A stretch of DNA of 64,000 nt from Paenibacillus aquistagni (GCF_900177815.1 NZ_FXAZ01000001.1:1240001-1304000); one strand, 5' to 3'. Counted from the first letter of the stretch, positions 51,308 to 60,570 are shown. The notes: generated by a model from the letters alone, not told the origin. Program-made: numbers and translations.

Positions 51308-52034
51308 TCCATTCATTCATTTTGATGCTGTTCACAAGGCTATCAAAGGGAACACGATTATTGAAGAAGTGAACTTGCAGGTATGTCGCGGCAAGATCGT
51401 GGCTCTGTGCGGCGGCAATGGCGCAGGCAAAAGCACGCTTTTGCGCATGCTGGTCGGTATTCTGCGTCCTTCAAGCGGCGTGATTACGATAGATGGGAGA
51501 AGCTCGGAAGAGGATCGACGGCAATACGCCAATCTATTGGGGTTTATGCCGGATGATTACCGCTTTAGCGCCGGGCTTACCGCGATGGACACGATGCTGT
51601 TCTGGGCCAAGCTTCGCGGACTTGGCAAAGCGCGTACACAGGAGACCTTGTCCATGGTCGGCCTTGCCGATACGGGCAGCAAGCCGGTGACCTCCTTCTC
51701 AAAAGGGATGCGACAGCGCCTATTGTTTGGACAAGCTCTGCTTGCACAGCCGCCTCTCATCGTGATGGATGAGCCCACGAATGGCCTAGACCCCTATTGG
51801 ATGGAGAGCTTCGTCAAGCTCGTTAAGCAAGCAGCAGATCGAGGCCAAACCGTCGTTTTTTCGACGCATCAGCTGCCAATTGCCGAGGCGCTGGCGGATC
51901 GAATCGTGTTTTTGCGGGATGGAGTAGTGGTGCAGGACATTGAGAAGGAAGATATTCACAACAAGTTCGGCAGCTCTAGTCTGCAGGAAGCATTTAACGA
52001 ATTGTTCGGCATTCCGATGTTCTCCTCGAAGTAA
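51300..52034 (+). CDS. nosF: NosF, ABC ATPase of the nos system
   Basis: 244 residues from ATG 51300, inside the nosY end. Walker A 'GGNGAGKSTLL', Q-loop 'LGFMPDDYRF', signature 'SFSKGMRQRLLFGQALL', Walker B 'LIVMDEPTNGLDP' and H-loop 'VFSTHQLPIAEALA'. It energises NosY. It is the last gene of the plus-strand operon, facing a minus-strand YtkA-like gene 50 bases away. Confidence 0.91.
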   Translation: MPDPFIHFDAVHKAIKGNTIIEEVNLQVCRGKIVALCGGNGAGKSTLLRMLVGILRPSSGVITIDGRSSEEDRRQYANLLGFMPDDYRFSAGLTAMDTMLFWAKLRGLGKARTQETLSMVGLADTGSKPVTSFSKGMRQRLLFGQALLAQPPLIVMDEPTNGLDPYWMESFVKLVKQAADRGQTVVFSTHQLPIAEALADRIVFLRDGVVVQDIEKEDIHNKFGSSSLQEAFNELFGIPMFSSK

Positions 52035-52084
52035 GCAAAGCGGCAGCATGTGGCTCCTTGCGAAGACATGCTGCCGATACTTAC

Positions 52085-52585
52085 TTAGTGATGATCGTGT
52101 CCGCCGCCGTGGGCAGGTGCTTCACCATCCGCTGCTTGTTGTTCTTCAAGCTCAGCAAGGCTTAGCACGGCTTCTTCGCCAATAGCAAACCGCTTAGCAG
52201 GCATCGCCTCAAGCGATCCAGAAACGACATGGCAGCGCACAATATAAATGCCTTCCGTGCTTAATTGGTGCTCAGCCGTATACAGACCTTTTCCATTGGA
52301 CTCGCCCGGTATTCGCACACGCTCCTCAGGGTGGTTCTCAGGCCATATCTCAAATGTGACTTCGGCTGTATCTACAGGCACCTTATGCTGCTCAACCCGA
52401 ATGTGAAACGGAGCAGCAAAGTCCAGTGTGAAGGCTTCGGGAAGCTCTATATCCACGGTTAGATGAGGGAGCAAGCCCTTCTCATCCGTTAAGCCCGTAT
52501 TAGCTGTGCAGGCACTCAAAGCAAGGGCCGCTGTCATCGCAAGTACAAGAGCTGTTTTTCGAATAGGCCGTGATCGTGTATTCAT
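52085..52585 (-). CDS. YtkA-like lipoprotein with His-rich C-terminus
   Basis: 166 residues. Lipobox 'LALSACTAN' after a basic N-terminus. The beta-sandwich part 'FTLDFAAPFHIRVEQHKVPVDTAEVTFEIWPE' is YtkA/FixH-like, and the end is 'GGGHDHH', a likely metal-binding tail. It follows the PepSY gene on the minus strand by 15 bases, so the two are an operon. It is a paralogue in kind of the lipoprotein at 48188. A copper or other metal role outside the cell is inferred. Confidence 0.78.
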   Translation of the reverse strand: MNTRSRPIRKTALVLAMTAALALSACTANTGLTDEKGLLPHLTVDIELPEAFTLDFAAPFHIRVEQHKVPVDTAEVTFEIWPENHPEERVRIPGESNGKGLYTAEHQLSTEGIYIVRCHVVSGSLEAMPAKRFAIGEEAVLSLAELEEQQAADGEAPAHGGGHDHH

Positions 52586-52600
52586 AGGGGGGTTCCTCCT

Positions 52601-54016
52601 TTATGCTGAAAACCAATGCTTCAGTGGACGAAGTCGGCTGATGATGAGCCAATCAAGCAGCAGCACGATGATTAGCGACAAGCCCACGAGCGGCATTAAA
52701 GCTCCTAGAACAAGCATGATGAGCAGGACGCCAATTGTGACTCGTTTATCCTTCGCTTTGCCAGGTGCGCCGAGCTTGCCTTGCGGCTTGCGCTTGCGCC
52801 ACATGAAATAGGAGCTGATCGCGATAAGGATCACACCGATACAGGTGATCAGGCCAAGCAGCTGGTTGGCGAGTCCAAACAGCCGTCCTTCATGCAATGC
52901 GATGCCCATCGTGATGGCCTTAGCCATCAGCCCATAATCTGTGTAACGAACATCCGTTAGAACAGCGCCGCTGTATGGATCGACATGCAGGGTGGCATTA
53001 TCGCCTGGCTGCGTATGTGAGGTCGAAATCGTGTACACGCCCGTGTCTCCTCTGGGCATCGATATGGTGTATGGAAGGGTAACCTGCTGCTTATCCGCGA
53101 TAGCGGAAATATCCTGCACGCTAAGCGTCATATACCCTCCGGCAGCCGACTTCGGGACGGGCAGATTCTCAGCGGCCCATGGCACATTGTCAGCGATATC
53201 TTTGGTCACCGTTACGGATTCTGGCTTAGCCATGAAGCTCAGCGCATAGGGTGGGTAATTGGTATTGGTCGCATTAGCCAGCCTGTCAATTTGGCCGCCC
53301 AAGACGCCTGACCAAGGCAAGCCTGTTGCAATAAGGATTAGGATGCAGATAGAGAGCCAAAAAGCAGGAACAGCATGTAGATCTCTCCAGAATTGTCGGC
53401 TGCCTGGCTTATTGAATCGAGGCAGAATGGTACCCCAGATGGCTGATTTATTACGGGGCCACCATAAATACAGTCCAGTAAGCACGAGAATGATTGCCCA
53501 GCATGCGGCGAGCTCGACAAGACGATTGGCCCATGTTCCTCCTATGACAAGCTCGCTGTGCATCTTTTTGAAGAAAGCGGAAAAAGTCTCGTCACTGTTC
53601 AAGATGCCCGTAATATGTCCGGTGTAGGGATCAGCATACATGATTGTAGATGTTCCGTTGCGATTGGCGGCAAGTGCAAGCGTTGATTGGGGATCATCCG
53701 GAAACGTGATGGATGAAATGGTCGTGCCGGGGTAAGCACGCATTGTCTTTGCGATAATCTCATCTGCAGGCAGAGCAGCAGTACCAACCTCACGCACAGT
53801 AAGCATGTCCTTGTATAAGTAACCTTCAATCTGCGGCTTGAATAAATACATAGAGCCGCTGAAGGCAAGAATCACGAGGAATGGAGCAAATATCACGCCT
53901 GCATAGAAGTGCCAGCGCCATACCGATTGATACAAGGCAGCAAACAGCTTGCTGTTGCTAGATGTGCGAGAATCAGGTGTCTTAGCTTCAGGGGACGAAT
54001 TTGTCATTGTATTCAT
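52601..54016 (-). CDS. PepSY-associated membrane protein
   Basis: 471 residues. 'YQSVWRWHFYAGVIFAPFLVILAFSGSMYLF' at the N-terminus, a large outside loop with PepSY-type repeats, 'LYLWWPRNKSAIWG', 'FWRDLHAVPAFWLSICILILIATGLPWS' and 'ALHEGRLFGLANQLLGL', then C-terminal helices: the PepSY_TM (PiuB-like) pattern with conserved His residues in the membrane. Such proteins are linked to iron or copper reduction and uptake. GAGGAG precedes the ATG. It is divergent from the thioredoxin-like gene and upstream of the YtkA-like gene. Confidence 0.9.
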   Translation of the reverse strand: MNTMTNSSPEAKTPDSRTSSNSKLFAALYQSVWRWHFYAGVIFAPFLVILAFSGSMYLFKPQIEGYLYKDMLTVREVGTAALPADEIIAKTMRAYPGTTISSITFPDDPQSTLALAANRNGTSTIMYADPYTGHITGILNSDETFSAFFKKMHSELVIGGTWANRLVELAACWAIILVLTGLYLWWPRNKSAIWGTILPRFNKPGSRQFWRDLHAVPAFWLSICILILIATGLPWSGVLGGQIDRLANATNTNYPPYALSFMAKPESVTVTKDIADNVPWAAENLPVPKSAAGGYMTLSVQDISAIADKQQVTLPYTISMPRGDTGVYTISTSHTQPGDNATLHVDPYSGAVLTDVRYTDYGLMAKAITMGIALHEGRLFGLANQLLGLITCIGVILIAISSYFMWRKRKPQGKLGAPGKAKDKRVTIGVLLIMLVLGALMPLVGLSLIIVLLLDWLIISRLRPLKHWFSA

Positions 54017-54157
54017 ATCAATCTCCTCTGTTTAAATTTTAACAATATCTCTATGACGGTTAATTATAATTTGGGAGTTGATGCAGTGCTATGGCTCTTT
54101 AGAGCTAAAGCGCTAAAAGGTTTGTCAAATATGTGAGAGGGGAGCGGCCAAATTGCT

Positions 54158-54673
54158 ATGACTATTCGCACTGGCATTCAATATTTTCTGATTCTCGTGT
54201 TAATGGCTGGGGTGGTTTTTGCGCTGCTGCAGCCACACAAGGCACAAGAAGAACAAGCTGTTCTAGGAGAAGCTGCGCCTTCGTTTCGCATAAGTACTAT
54301 GCAAGGAAAGACATTGGAGCTTCAAGATTACAAGGGGCAAGCCGTTATGATCAACTTTTGGGCCTCTTGGTGCACGGCATGCGTGAATGAGCTGCCCTTG
54401 CTGAATGAAGCATACAAGCTTGCTGGCGTTAGCATGCTTGCAGTGAATGTAGGGGAGGAGGCAGACAAGGTGCAAACATTTGTTGATCGCTATGAATTGA
54501 GCTTCCCCATCGGCCTTGATACCGACATGCGCATCAAGCAAAAATACAACGTCGTCGGTCTGCCGCTTACGATCATTATTGATAAGGAAGGGAAGCTTAT
54601 TGAGCGCCATGAAGGAGAATTAACAGACATGGCTGATATTATGAGCTATATGGTGCAGATGAAAGATGACTAA
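54158..54673 (+). CDS. ResA/TlpA-like membrane-anchored thioredoxin
   Basis: 171 residues. One N-terminal membrane anchor, then a thioredoxin fold facing outside: 'GEAAPSFRISTMQGKTLELQDYKGQAVMINFWASWCTACVNELPLL' in parts, with the redox pair C-T-A-C, and the cis-proline in 'YNVVGLPLTIII'. Such proteins reduce disulfides in apocytochrome c or in copper-site proteins. Next to copper genes, the second is attractive. It overlaps the following small gene by eight bases. Confidence 0.9.
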   Translation: MTIRTGIQYFLILVLMAGVVFALLQPHKAQEEQAVLGEAAPSFRISTMQGKTLELQDYKGQAVMINFWASWCTACVNELPLLNEAYKLAGVSMLAVNVGEEADKVQTFVDRYELSFPIGLDTDMRIKQKYNVVGLPLTIIIDKEGKLIERHEGELTDMADIMSYMVQMKDD

Positions 54674-54992
54674 ATCAAGACAATACCTGCTCATCTCAGG
54701 GTTGATCGTGGTTCTTCTGCTCGTGGTCGCACGAATGCAATTAACCTCTCACCCATCGAATCATACAAGAATGGTCGTCGATCACACGCTTCAAACTTAC
54801 GTGGCTCCGCCTTGCTTTGATGACGCGGAGCTGACCAACTATTTATCCGAGACGACATGGAGCAAGGTTAAAGAGCTGCATTACAAGCCGGAATCTCGCT
54901 GTACAGAAGAGAGGATTCAGCCCATTAAGCAAACATTATGGAATAAACTGCTGCAATCCATTGGATTAAGTTCCTCCCCTTGGTCATGGTAG
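54666..54992 (+). CDS. Small membrane-anchored protein with two conserved-looking cysteines
   Basis: 108 residues. One N-terminal membrane helix, then about 80 residues outside the cell containing 'YVAPPCFDDAELTNYLSETTWSKV' (in two parts) and 'PESRCTEERI'. No family recognised. The overlap with the thioredoxin-like gene suggests the pair works together; the two cysteines could be its redox target or a metal site. This is inference from context. Confidence 0.7.
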   Translation: MTKSRQYLLISGLIVVLLLVVARMQLTSHPSNHTRMVVDHTLQTYVAPPCFDDAELTNYLSETTWSKVKELHYKPESRCTEERIQPIKQTLWNKLLQSIGLSSSPWSW

Positions 54993-55060
54993 AATATGTA
55001 GACTTATACACGGCCAGTAAAAGACATTCCGTGGAGGCAAATCGAGAGGAGAAGGTAAGC

Positions 55061-55882
55061 TTGACCTACAAACAAATCAAATGGCTGATTCTCATCATTC
55101 CAACCTTGACCATTGGTCTATGGGAGTATGTTAGACATGAATTTCTGCTGCCTTTTATCTCGATGGAGCTAGGCAACTGGCTTTCTCCAGTCTTTGTACT
55201 GCTCGTTACACTGCTCTTCCTCACGCAATTGTTCAAGATGATCGAGCATAATCAAGAAGAATTGACGCGTGCAAAGGCATTGCAGGTGGTGCTGGAGGAA
55301 CGAGAGAAGATTGCCCGAGAACTGCATGATGGCATTGCGCAATCCTTGTTTTTCTTAAACGCTCAGGTTACACGCATGGAGATGATGAAGGAAGCGGAAG
55401 GTCTGCCCCTAGACCAATTGAAGGAAAGCGTGCATCGGACAAATGATTATGTGAGACAGGCGATTGCCAATCTGAGGCACGCTCCTGATACTGACAGGAA
55501 TCCTTGGCTGCAGGGCATGGGAAGCTTAATCGACGAGTTGAGCCGTGAGACGAATCTCCAGTTTGACACGAAATGGGACATAGAAGAATCTCGGCTTACA
55601 GCAAAAGACAGCATTGAATTGCTGGCCATTGTTCGGGAAGCCTTAATCAATATACACAAGCATGCGGATGCTACACATGTCCGTGTGCATGCGTTGACGA
55701 CCAAGCGCGGCTGGATATGCCGCATTACAGATGACGGAAAGGGCTTTGATCCTAAGACAGCACATGGCGACAATCGCTATGGTCTAAAGATGATGCGAGA
55801 TCGTGCCAATACGATGTCATGGAAGCTGCATATCGCACAGGAAGCCGAGGAGACAACCGTTACCGTTGAAAAGGAGGAATAA
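55061..55882 (+). CDS. NarL-type sensor histidine kinase
   Basis: 273 residues from TTG 55061, which has AGAGGAG 8 bases upstream; an ATG at 54980 lacks a site. Two membrane helices (residues 6-25 and about 40-62) with a short outside loop, then a HisKA_3 domain with phosphorylated His89 in 'REKIARELHDGIAQSLFFL', and an ATPase domain with 'REALINIHKHADATHV' and 'DDGKGFDP'. The response regulator starts 2 bases after the stop. The tiny sensor loop suggests sensing in the membrane or through a partner, possibly the small anchored protein upstream. Confidence 0.92.
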   Translation: MTYKQIKWLILIIPTLTIGLWEYVRHEFLLPFISMELGNWLSPVFVLLVTLLFLTQLFKMIEHNQEELTRAKALQVVLEEREKIARELHDGIAQSLFFLNAQVTRMEMMKEAEGLPLDQLKESVHRTNDYVRQAIANLRHAPDTDRNPWLQGMGSLIDELSRETNLQFDTKWDIEESRLTAKDSIELLAIVREALINIHKHADATHVRVHALTTKRGWICRITDDGKGFDPKTAHGDNRYGLKMMRDRANTMSWKLHIAQEAEETTVTVEKEE

Positions 55883-55884
55883 AA

Positions 55885-56529
55885 ATGGCAGCATTTCGGG
55901 TTCTTATCGTAGATGACAGCGAGATGGCTAGGGCAGGGATTCGCATGATCCTAGAGAGCGATCCCGCCTTCGAAGTCGTTGCGGAAGGGAGCAATTGCGA
56001 AGAAGCGCTGGCACTCAGCGAACGATGGATGCCTGACTTGATTCTGATGGATATTCAAATGCCAGGAATCGATGGCCTTGAGACAACCCGGCGAGTGAAG
56101 GAGAAATTCCCTTATGTAAAGGTTGTGATGGTAACCGTGTCGGATGATATTGCTCATTTATTCGATGCGCTCAAGAAGGGGGCCCAAGGCTATTTGTTGA
56201 AAAATCTAAAGCCAGAGGCATGGCATGAGTACTTGAAGGCGATCGCCGTGGATGAAGCTCCCATGACACGGGAGCTCGCTTTTCGCATCTTGAAGGAATT
56301 TTCTCCTATGGGATCGGATGAAGCCGAGTCTAATCGACTCACCAGCAGAGAAAGAGAAATATTAGGGCTAGTCGCCAAGGGGCTAAGCAATAAGGATATT
56401 TCAAGCCAACTGGACATTTCTGAGCATACCGTTAAAAACCATTTAAAAAATATTCTTCAAAAGCTGCAATTGGAGAACAGAGTTCAGCTGGCTAGATATG
56501 CCTATGAGCAAGGCTGGCTGGGGAAGTAA
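55885..56529 (+). CDS. NarL/FixJ-family response regulator
   Basis: 214 residues. Receiver domain with acidic pocket Asp10-Asp11 and phosphoacceptor Asp56 in 'LILMDIQMPGIDG', then a LuxR-type helix-turn-helix ('LTSREREILGLVAKGLSNKDISSQLDISEHTVKNHLKNI' in segments). AAGGAGG precedes the ATG. It forms a two-component pair with the kinase and may control the thioredoxin operon or the neighbouring copper genes. Confidence 0.94.
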   Translation: MAAFRVLIVDDSEMARAGIRMILESDPAFEVVAEGSNCEEALALSERWMPDLILMDIQMPGIDGLETTRRVKEKFPYVKVVMVTVSDDIAHLFDALKKGAQGYLLKNLKPEAWHEYLKAIAVDEAPMTRELAFRILKEFSPMGSDEAESNRLTSREREILGLVAKGLSNKDISSQLDISEHTVKNHLKNILQKLQLENRVQLARYAYEQGWLGK

Positions 56530-56753
56530 AGGTTAGGAATCCACTTCCTATCTCATAGTTTATTATAATAATAATTAGCACCATTAAATAAATGGCCATT
56601 TGTCGCCTTGAACGGTATGATAAGATAGTAAGGGTGTCACAACTATTCGTGCGTTGAGAAGTATACAACGATTATATCGATTAACGGTGTTAATAAGATC
56701 TTGATGATATGCGAGAATAGATGATGAAGTGAGAGATATAGGAGAAGAGGACA

Positions 56754-57704
56754 ATGGCCAATATTCATGATATTGCAAAGCGTGCGGGAGTATCCGTATC
56801 CACAGTATCACGGGTGCTCAATAACCATCCATATGTATCTGAATCGAAGAGGGCAGCTGTGCAGCGCGTAATTGATGAGATGGATTATACGCCCAATCGC
56901 GTTGCTGTTGATTTGATTCGTAAGGAAACGAGAAGGATCGGGGTAATCATGCCGTACAATAACAATCAAGCCTTTGATCAGCTTCTCCATGGTGTGCTTA
57001 ATCGATCAGTTGAGCTTGACTATACGGTGATGGTCCTGCCTACAAAGTATGATCCAGAAAAAGAGCTCGCCTGCCTTAAAATGCTGAAAAATAAACAACT
57101 GGACGGAATCATCATTACGTCTCGTTCGAACGCTTGGAAGGCGATCACTCCATATGCCAAGTACGGAACGATCATCGCATGCGAGTATACGGATCATCCT
57201 GAGATTGGATGCGCCTACATCGATCGTTATGCGTCGTACCTTGAGACATTTCAACTATTAAAGGACAAAGGGCACTCGCGCGTTGCTTTTACAACAGCAA
57301 GAGGTGAGGAAAGCAACAGCACTCAACTCACGATAAGAGCCTATCAGCAAGTATTTGGCGCGCTGCCGCCGGAATATCAGATCAGAGATTGCTATAGCAT
57401 CGATGATGGAATGCATGCAGCCAAACAACTGCTTCATTTGGATCGGAGACCAACCGCTATATATGCCAACGGCGACGAGGTCGCAACCGGCATTTATCAT
57501 TATGCAGCACAATTAAAGCTCGAAGTCCCAGAGGATCTAGCCATCATTGGCCAGGAAAATCAGCCTGTTGGCATTGGCTTGCAGCTATCTACGGTTGACC
57601 ATCAATTGGTGAAGGTTGGGGAACAGGCCTTTGATCTAGCGATTGAAAAATCAATGGAAAAGGTCGAAATCCCTTATCGGATTATTAAGCGTCCATCTAT
57701 ATAA
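56754..57704 (+). CDS. LacI-family transcriptional regulator
   Basis: 316 residues. Headpiece 'ANIHDIAKRAGVSVSTVSRVLNNHPYVSESKR' (in segments) with the LacI hinge, and a periplasmic-binding-protein-like sensor ending 'LSTVDHQLVKVGEQAFDLAIE'. A sugar or sugar-phosphate effector is usual. A HAD phosphatase gene follows 79 bases downstream. It could also act on the LacI-type palindrome at the sulfatase promoter, but nothing shows that. Confidence 0.93.
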   Translation: MANIHDIAKRAGVSVSTVSRVLNNHPYVSESKRAAVQRVIDEMDYTPNRVAVDLIRKETRRIGVIMPYNNNQAFDQLLHGVLNRSVELDYTVMVLPTKYDPEKELACLKMLKNKQLDGIIITSRSNAWKAITPYAKYGTIIACEYTDHPEIGCAYIDRYASYLETFQLLKDKGHSRVAFTTARGEESNSTQLTIRAYQQVFGALPPEYQIRDCYSIDDGMHAAKQLLHLDRRPTAIYANGDEVATGIYHYAAQLKLEVPEDLAIIGQENQPVGIGLQLSTVDHQLVKVGEQAFDLAIEKSMEKVEIPYRIIKRPSI

Positions 57705-57707
57705 CGG

Positions 57708-57736
57708 TTGACATGAAATGGATTTCATACTTTAGC
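57708..57736 (+). promoter_or_regulatory. Candidate promoter with palindrome before the HAD gene
   Basis: TTGACA at 57708-57713, then the inverted repeat ATGAAAT-GG-ATTTCAT at 57713-57728. The -10 box is weak (TTTAGC at 17 bases), so a repressor or activator site is possible. Confidence 0.35.
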
Positions 57737-57783
57737 ATACATACATGAGATGTTCTCGACTATGCTGAAGGAGGAAGATATTC

Positions 57784-58410
57784 ATGTATACAAGCTTTAT
57801 TTTCGACATTGATGGCACGTTAATTAATACAGAGCAAGCCGTGCTAGGATCCTTGCAGAAGCTGCTGAAAAACAACTACAATCAGGACATAAGCCAGACC
57901 GATCTAGAATTTGTATTGGGGATTCCAGGAGCTGTCTCCCTGCGCCAACTCGGTATTAACGACATTGAGAGTGCGAATAAAGGCTGGAATGACCTAATGA
58001 GGGATTATCATCATACGATTCATGTATTCGAAGGCATTCAGCAGATGATTGCTGATCTTAAACAGCATTCGGTTACTACAGGAGTCGTGACATCCAAGAC
58101 GAATCAAGAGTTTCTAGATGACTTCGTTCCATTTGGACTTGTCCGTGATCTTCCTTATGTTGTGTGTGCAGATGACACGAAGCAGCATAAGCCTCATCCA
58201 GAGCCGCTGCTTGCGTTCCTTGAGATCTCAGGCGCACAAGCTGAGTCATCCATATACATCGGAGACACCATCTACGATTATGAATGTGCGAGAGATGCTG
58301 GCGTGGACTTTGGGCTCGCACTGTGGGGATGCAAGCAGCCTGATGCCATTCCAGCCAAGCATAAATTTAAGCATCCGCAGGATATTCTTAGCCTTGTGAT
58401 GGTAAAATAG
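57784..58410 (+). CDS. HAD-family phosphatase (phosphoglycolate phosphatase-like)
   Basis: 208 residues. Motif I 'FIFDIDGTLINTE' with nucleophile Asp, motif II 'TGVVTSKTN', Lys in 'DDTKQHKPHPEP' and motif III 'SIYIGDTIYDYECARDAG'. A helical cap lies between motifs I and II. It should hydrolyse a phosphomonoester such as a sugar phosphate. AAGGAGG precedes the ATG. Pairing with the LacI regulator suggests a sugar-linked role. Confidence 0.92.
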   Translation: MYTSFIFDIDGTLINTEQAVLGSLQKLLKNNYNQDISQTDLEFVLGIPGAVSLRQLGINDIESANKGWNDLMRDYHHTIHVFEGIQQMIADLKQHSVTTGVVTSKTNQEFLDDFVPFGLVRDLPYVVCADDTKQHKPHPEPLLAFLEISGAQAESSIYIGDTIYDYECARDAGVDFGLALWGCKQPDAIPAKHKFKHPQDILSLVMVK

Positions 58411-58757
58411 CACTCGATTGATCAACAAGCTTATTATTGCTCGCTGTCTTACAGCGTGTTGAAGACTTATGACATCTGCAGCTGTCGTGCTTTGACTATA
58501 AAAAGAGCTTCCCATGAATATGCAGTACCCTATGTAAAGGACACGCTAAAAAGTTTCTATGTAGGGGTACCGTGTAGAACGGGATTGCTCTTTTTTTATA
58601 TCAACAGCATATTTTAAGCCATTCCGCATAGCTGAAGCAGGGATATAATAGAGGAACTAATACCGACTTTACAAACATATATGTTTATTAAGTGTTCGAA
58701 ATACGATATGCTATACCCAAGTAAGACGAAATAATACGCAGAAATGGAGGCGTTTAC
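58411..58757 (+). other. Intergenic region before the Rieske gene
   Basis: TACCCTA near 58528 and TAGGGGTA near 58563 are nearly complementary, and a T-rich run follows at about 58591-58598, so a weak terminator is possible. No gene is seen. The Rieske promoter should be near 58690-58740. Confidence 0.4.
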
Positions 58758-60500
58758 ATGCAGGGTTGGATAAAGGCTGGCTCGGTTGAGGAGCTTCGAG
58801 AGCAAGGGTCGAAGCTTATCAAGGGAGGAATCGTCGTTTTATATCACGAGGATAACGTGCATGCGCTGGACAATCGCTGTCCTCACCTCGGTTTTCCGCT
58901 TCACATGGGGAGCCTGTGCAATGGAATATTGACCTGTCATTGGCATCATGCGCGGTTTGACGTTTGCAGCGGCGGAACGCTTGATCCTTGGGCGGATGAT
59001 GTTCCCGTACACGAAATAACCGTTCATGAAGGATTGATTTACGTTAACCCGCAGGCTAGGAACGGCAATCACGCTCAGCCCTATAAAGAACAGCTTCAGC
59101 GCGGCATGGAGCAAAATATCGGCCTAGTCATTGCCAAGGCCATCGTTGGATTAATAGAAACCGGCATTCCTGAGAAGGAGATTGCTGCGATCGGAATCGA
59201 AATAGGAGTCAAACAACGCAGGCAAGGATGGGGTTCAGGATTGACGATCCTGACGGCGATGATGAATATCCTGCCTAAGCTCGATAAGCAGGGCCGGATC
59301 CTTGCGCTGTTTCAAGGATTATTGCATACGGCTCGCGACTTATCTGGAAGTGGAACGCGATTCTTGCTCGACCCGCTCCCTAATACGAACGTCTCCAACA
59401 AACGGCTAATCGAGTGGTATCGCGATTGCATCGAAGTCAGAGATACGCGCGGAGCAGAACGGGTGCTGCTGACCCTCGTGCAGGCAGGAGTGGAAGAGAA
59501 GAGATTGTTCTCCATGATGAGCATGGCAGCAACGGATCACTTCTATGTAAACGGTGGCCATACGCTGGATTTTCATAATAAGGCATTTGAAAGCTTGAAG
59601 TATGTCGAGCACAAGCAGCGCGATTATGTACTCGCTTCCCTCGTTCCGATGTTTGGCAGCGCCACTCGAAGTGAAGAGCTTCATAGCTGGCAGTCTCCTA
59701 TCAATTTGGTCCAGCCCTTGAAGGATGTGTTCGAGGAGCTGAACAATAAGGGGATTCCGTCGGTGAGCGGGGGAGGCGCTGACATCAAGGAAGAAGAATT
59801 GCTGCAGGCGCTGCTCGGAGACGATCCGCTCCAGACCATTAGCATGCTGAAGGAAGCGCTGCTTGGAGGCGCATCTCCGGTCCGGATCTCGCAAATTGCT
59901 GCATTGGCTGCGGCAGAACGTATTGTCCGTTTTCATCTGCATAATGATTTTGGGGATTGGATATCCGTACTGCACACGTTTACACATGCTCACGCCGTTC
60001 ATGAAGGGTTGATCCGTTCCACCGATTCATGGCTGATTCGCGGGATATTCCATACAGCGATCACGATTTACCTTGACCGGTTTTTGAATATACCCGCTGC
60101 TCCAAGGCCATCTACAGCCATCATAAACAAGGAAGTTCCGAGTCCTGAGGAACTGCTTGAGATTCTTGATAAGCAGCAGCAGGTGGCGCCTGCAGCGGAA
60201 TGGGTAACCCGATATTTGCGCAGCGGCGGGGAGCCAGCGCCTTTATTCAATGTATTAGGTCATGCGCTGCTCCGAGAGGATGCAGAGTTTCACTCCTTCC
60301 AGATGTACGACGCAGCCGTCGCGGAATATGACCGCTGGTCTTCCGAGCCTGGGCCATTCGCAGAGAAAGCATGTGAAACCCTGATCCTTGCGCTTACCCG
60401 TTATTTAGCTGCGCATGCTCCAACCGCTCGTGAGACTCCTCATACCGCGACAATTGCTTGGCGTCTCCATCGCGGAGAGAAATTATTTGAGGATGAATAA
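58758..60500 (+). CDS. Rieske 2Fe-2S protein with large helical C-terminal domain
   Basis: 580 residues. Residues 1-100 are a ferredoxin-type Rieske domain: Cys41-x-His43 in 'RCPHLGFPLHMGS', then Cys60-x-x-His63 in 'LTCHWHHARFDV', all four cluster ligands present. The remaining 480 residues are helical and carry several His-rich helices ('GGHTLDFHNKAFE', 'LHTFTHAHAVHEGLI', 'GIFHTAITIYL'). They faintly recall questin-oxidase-like Baeyer-Villiger enzymes, but I do not hold that firmly. The protein may be an oxidoreductase in which the Rieske cluster feeds electrons to the helical part. GGAGG precedes the ATG; a hairpin follows. Confidence 0.82.
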   Translation: MQGWIKAGSVEELREQGSKLIKGGIVVLYHEDNVHALDNRCPHLGFPLHMGSLCNGILTCHWHHARFDVCSGGTLDPWADDVPVHEITVHEGLIYVNPQARNGNHAQPYKEQLQRGMEQNIGLVIAKAIVGLIETGIPEKEIAAIGIEIGVKQRRQGWGSGLTILTAMMNILPKLDKQGRILALFQGLLHTARDLSGSGTRFLLDPLPNTNVSNKRLIEWYRDCIEVRDTRGAERVLLTLVQAGVEEKRLFSMMSMAATDHFYVNGGHTLDFHNKAFESLKYVEHKQRDYVLASLVPMFGSATRSEELHSWQSPINLVQPLKDVFEELNNKGIPSVSGGGADIKEEELLQALLGDDPLQTISMLKEALLGGASPVRISQIAALAAAERIVRFHLHNDFGDWISVLHTFTHAHAVHEGLIRSTDSWLIRGIFHTAITIYLDRFLNIPAAPRPSTAIINKEVPSPEELLEILDKQQQVAPAAEWVTRYLRSGGEPAPLFNVLGHALLREDAEFHSFQMYDAAVAEYDRWSSEPGPFAEKACETLILALTRYLAAHAPTARETPHTATIAWRLHRGEKLFEDE

Positions 60501-60509
60501 AGAAGGCAG

Positions 60510-60535
60510 CATGGAGCCCATCTTTTGGGCTCCAT
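60510..60535 (+). terminator. Hairpin after the Rieske gene
   Basis: CATGGAGCCCA pairs perfectly with TGGGCTCCATG over TCTT; no T tract follows. Confidence 0.5.
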
Positions 60536-60570
60536 GTTCGAGCCTGATGTACCGAAAGGGTGTCTAGTAT

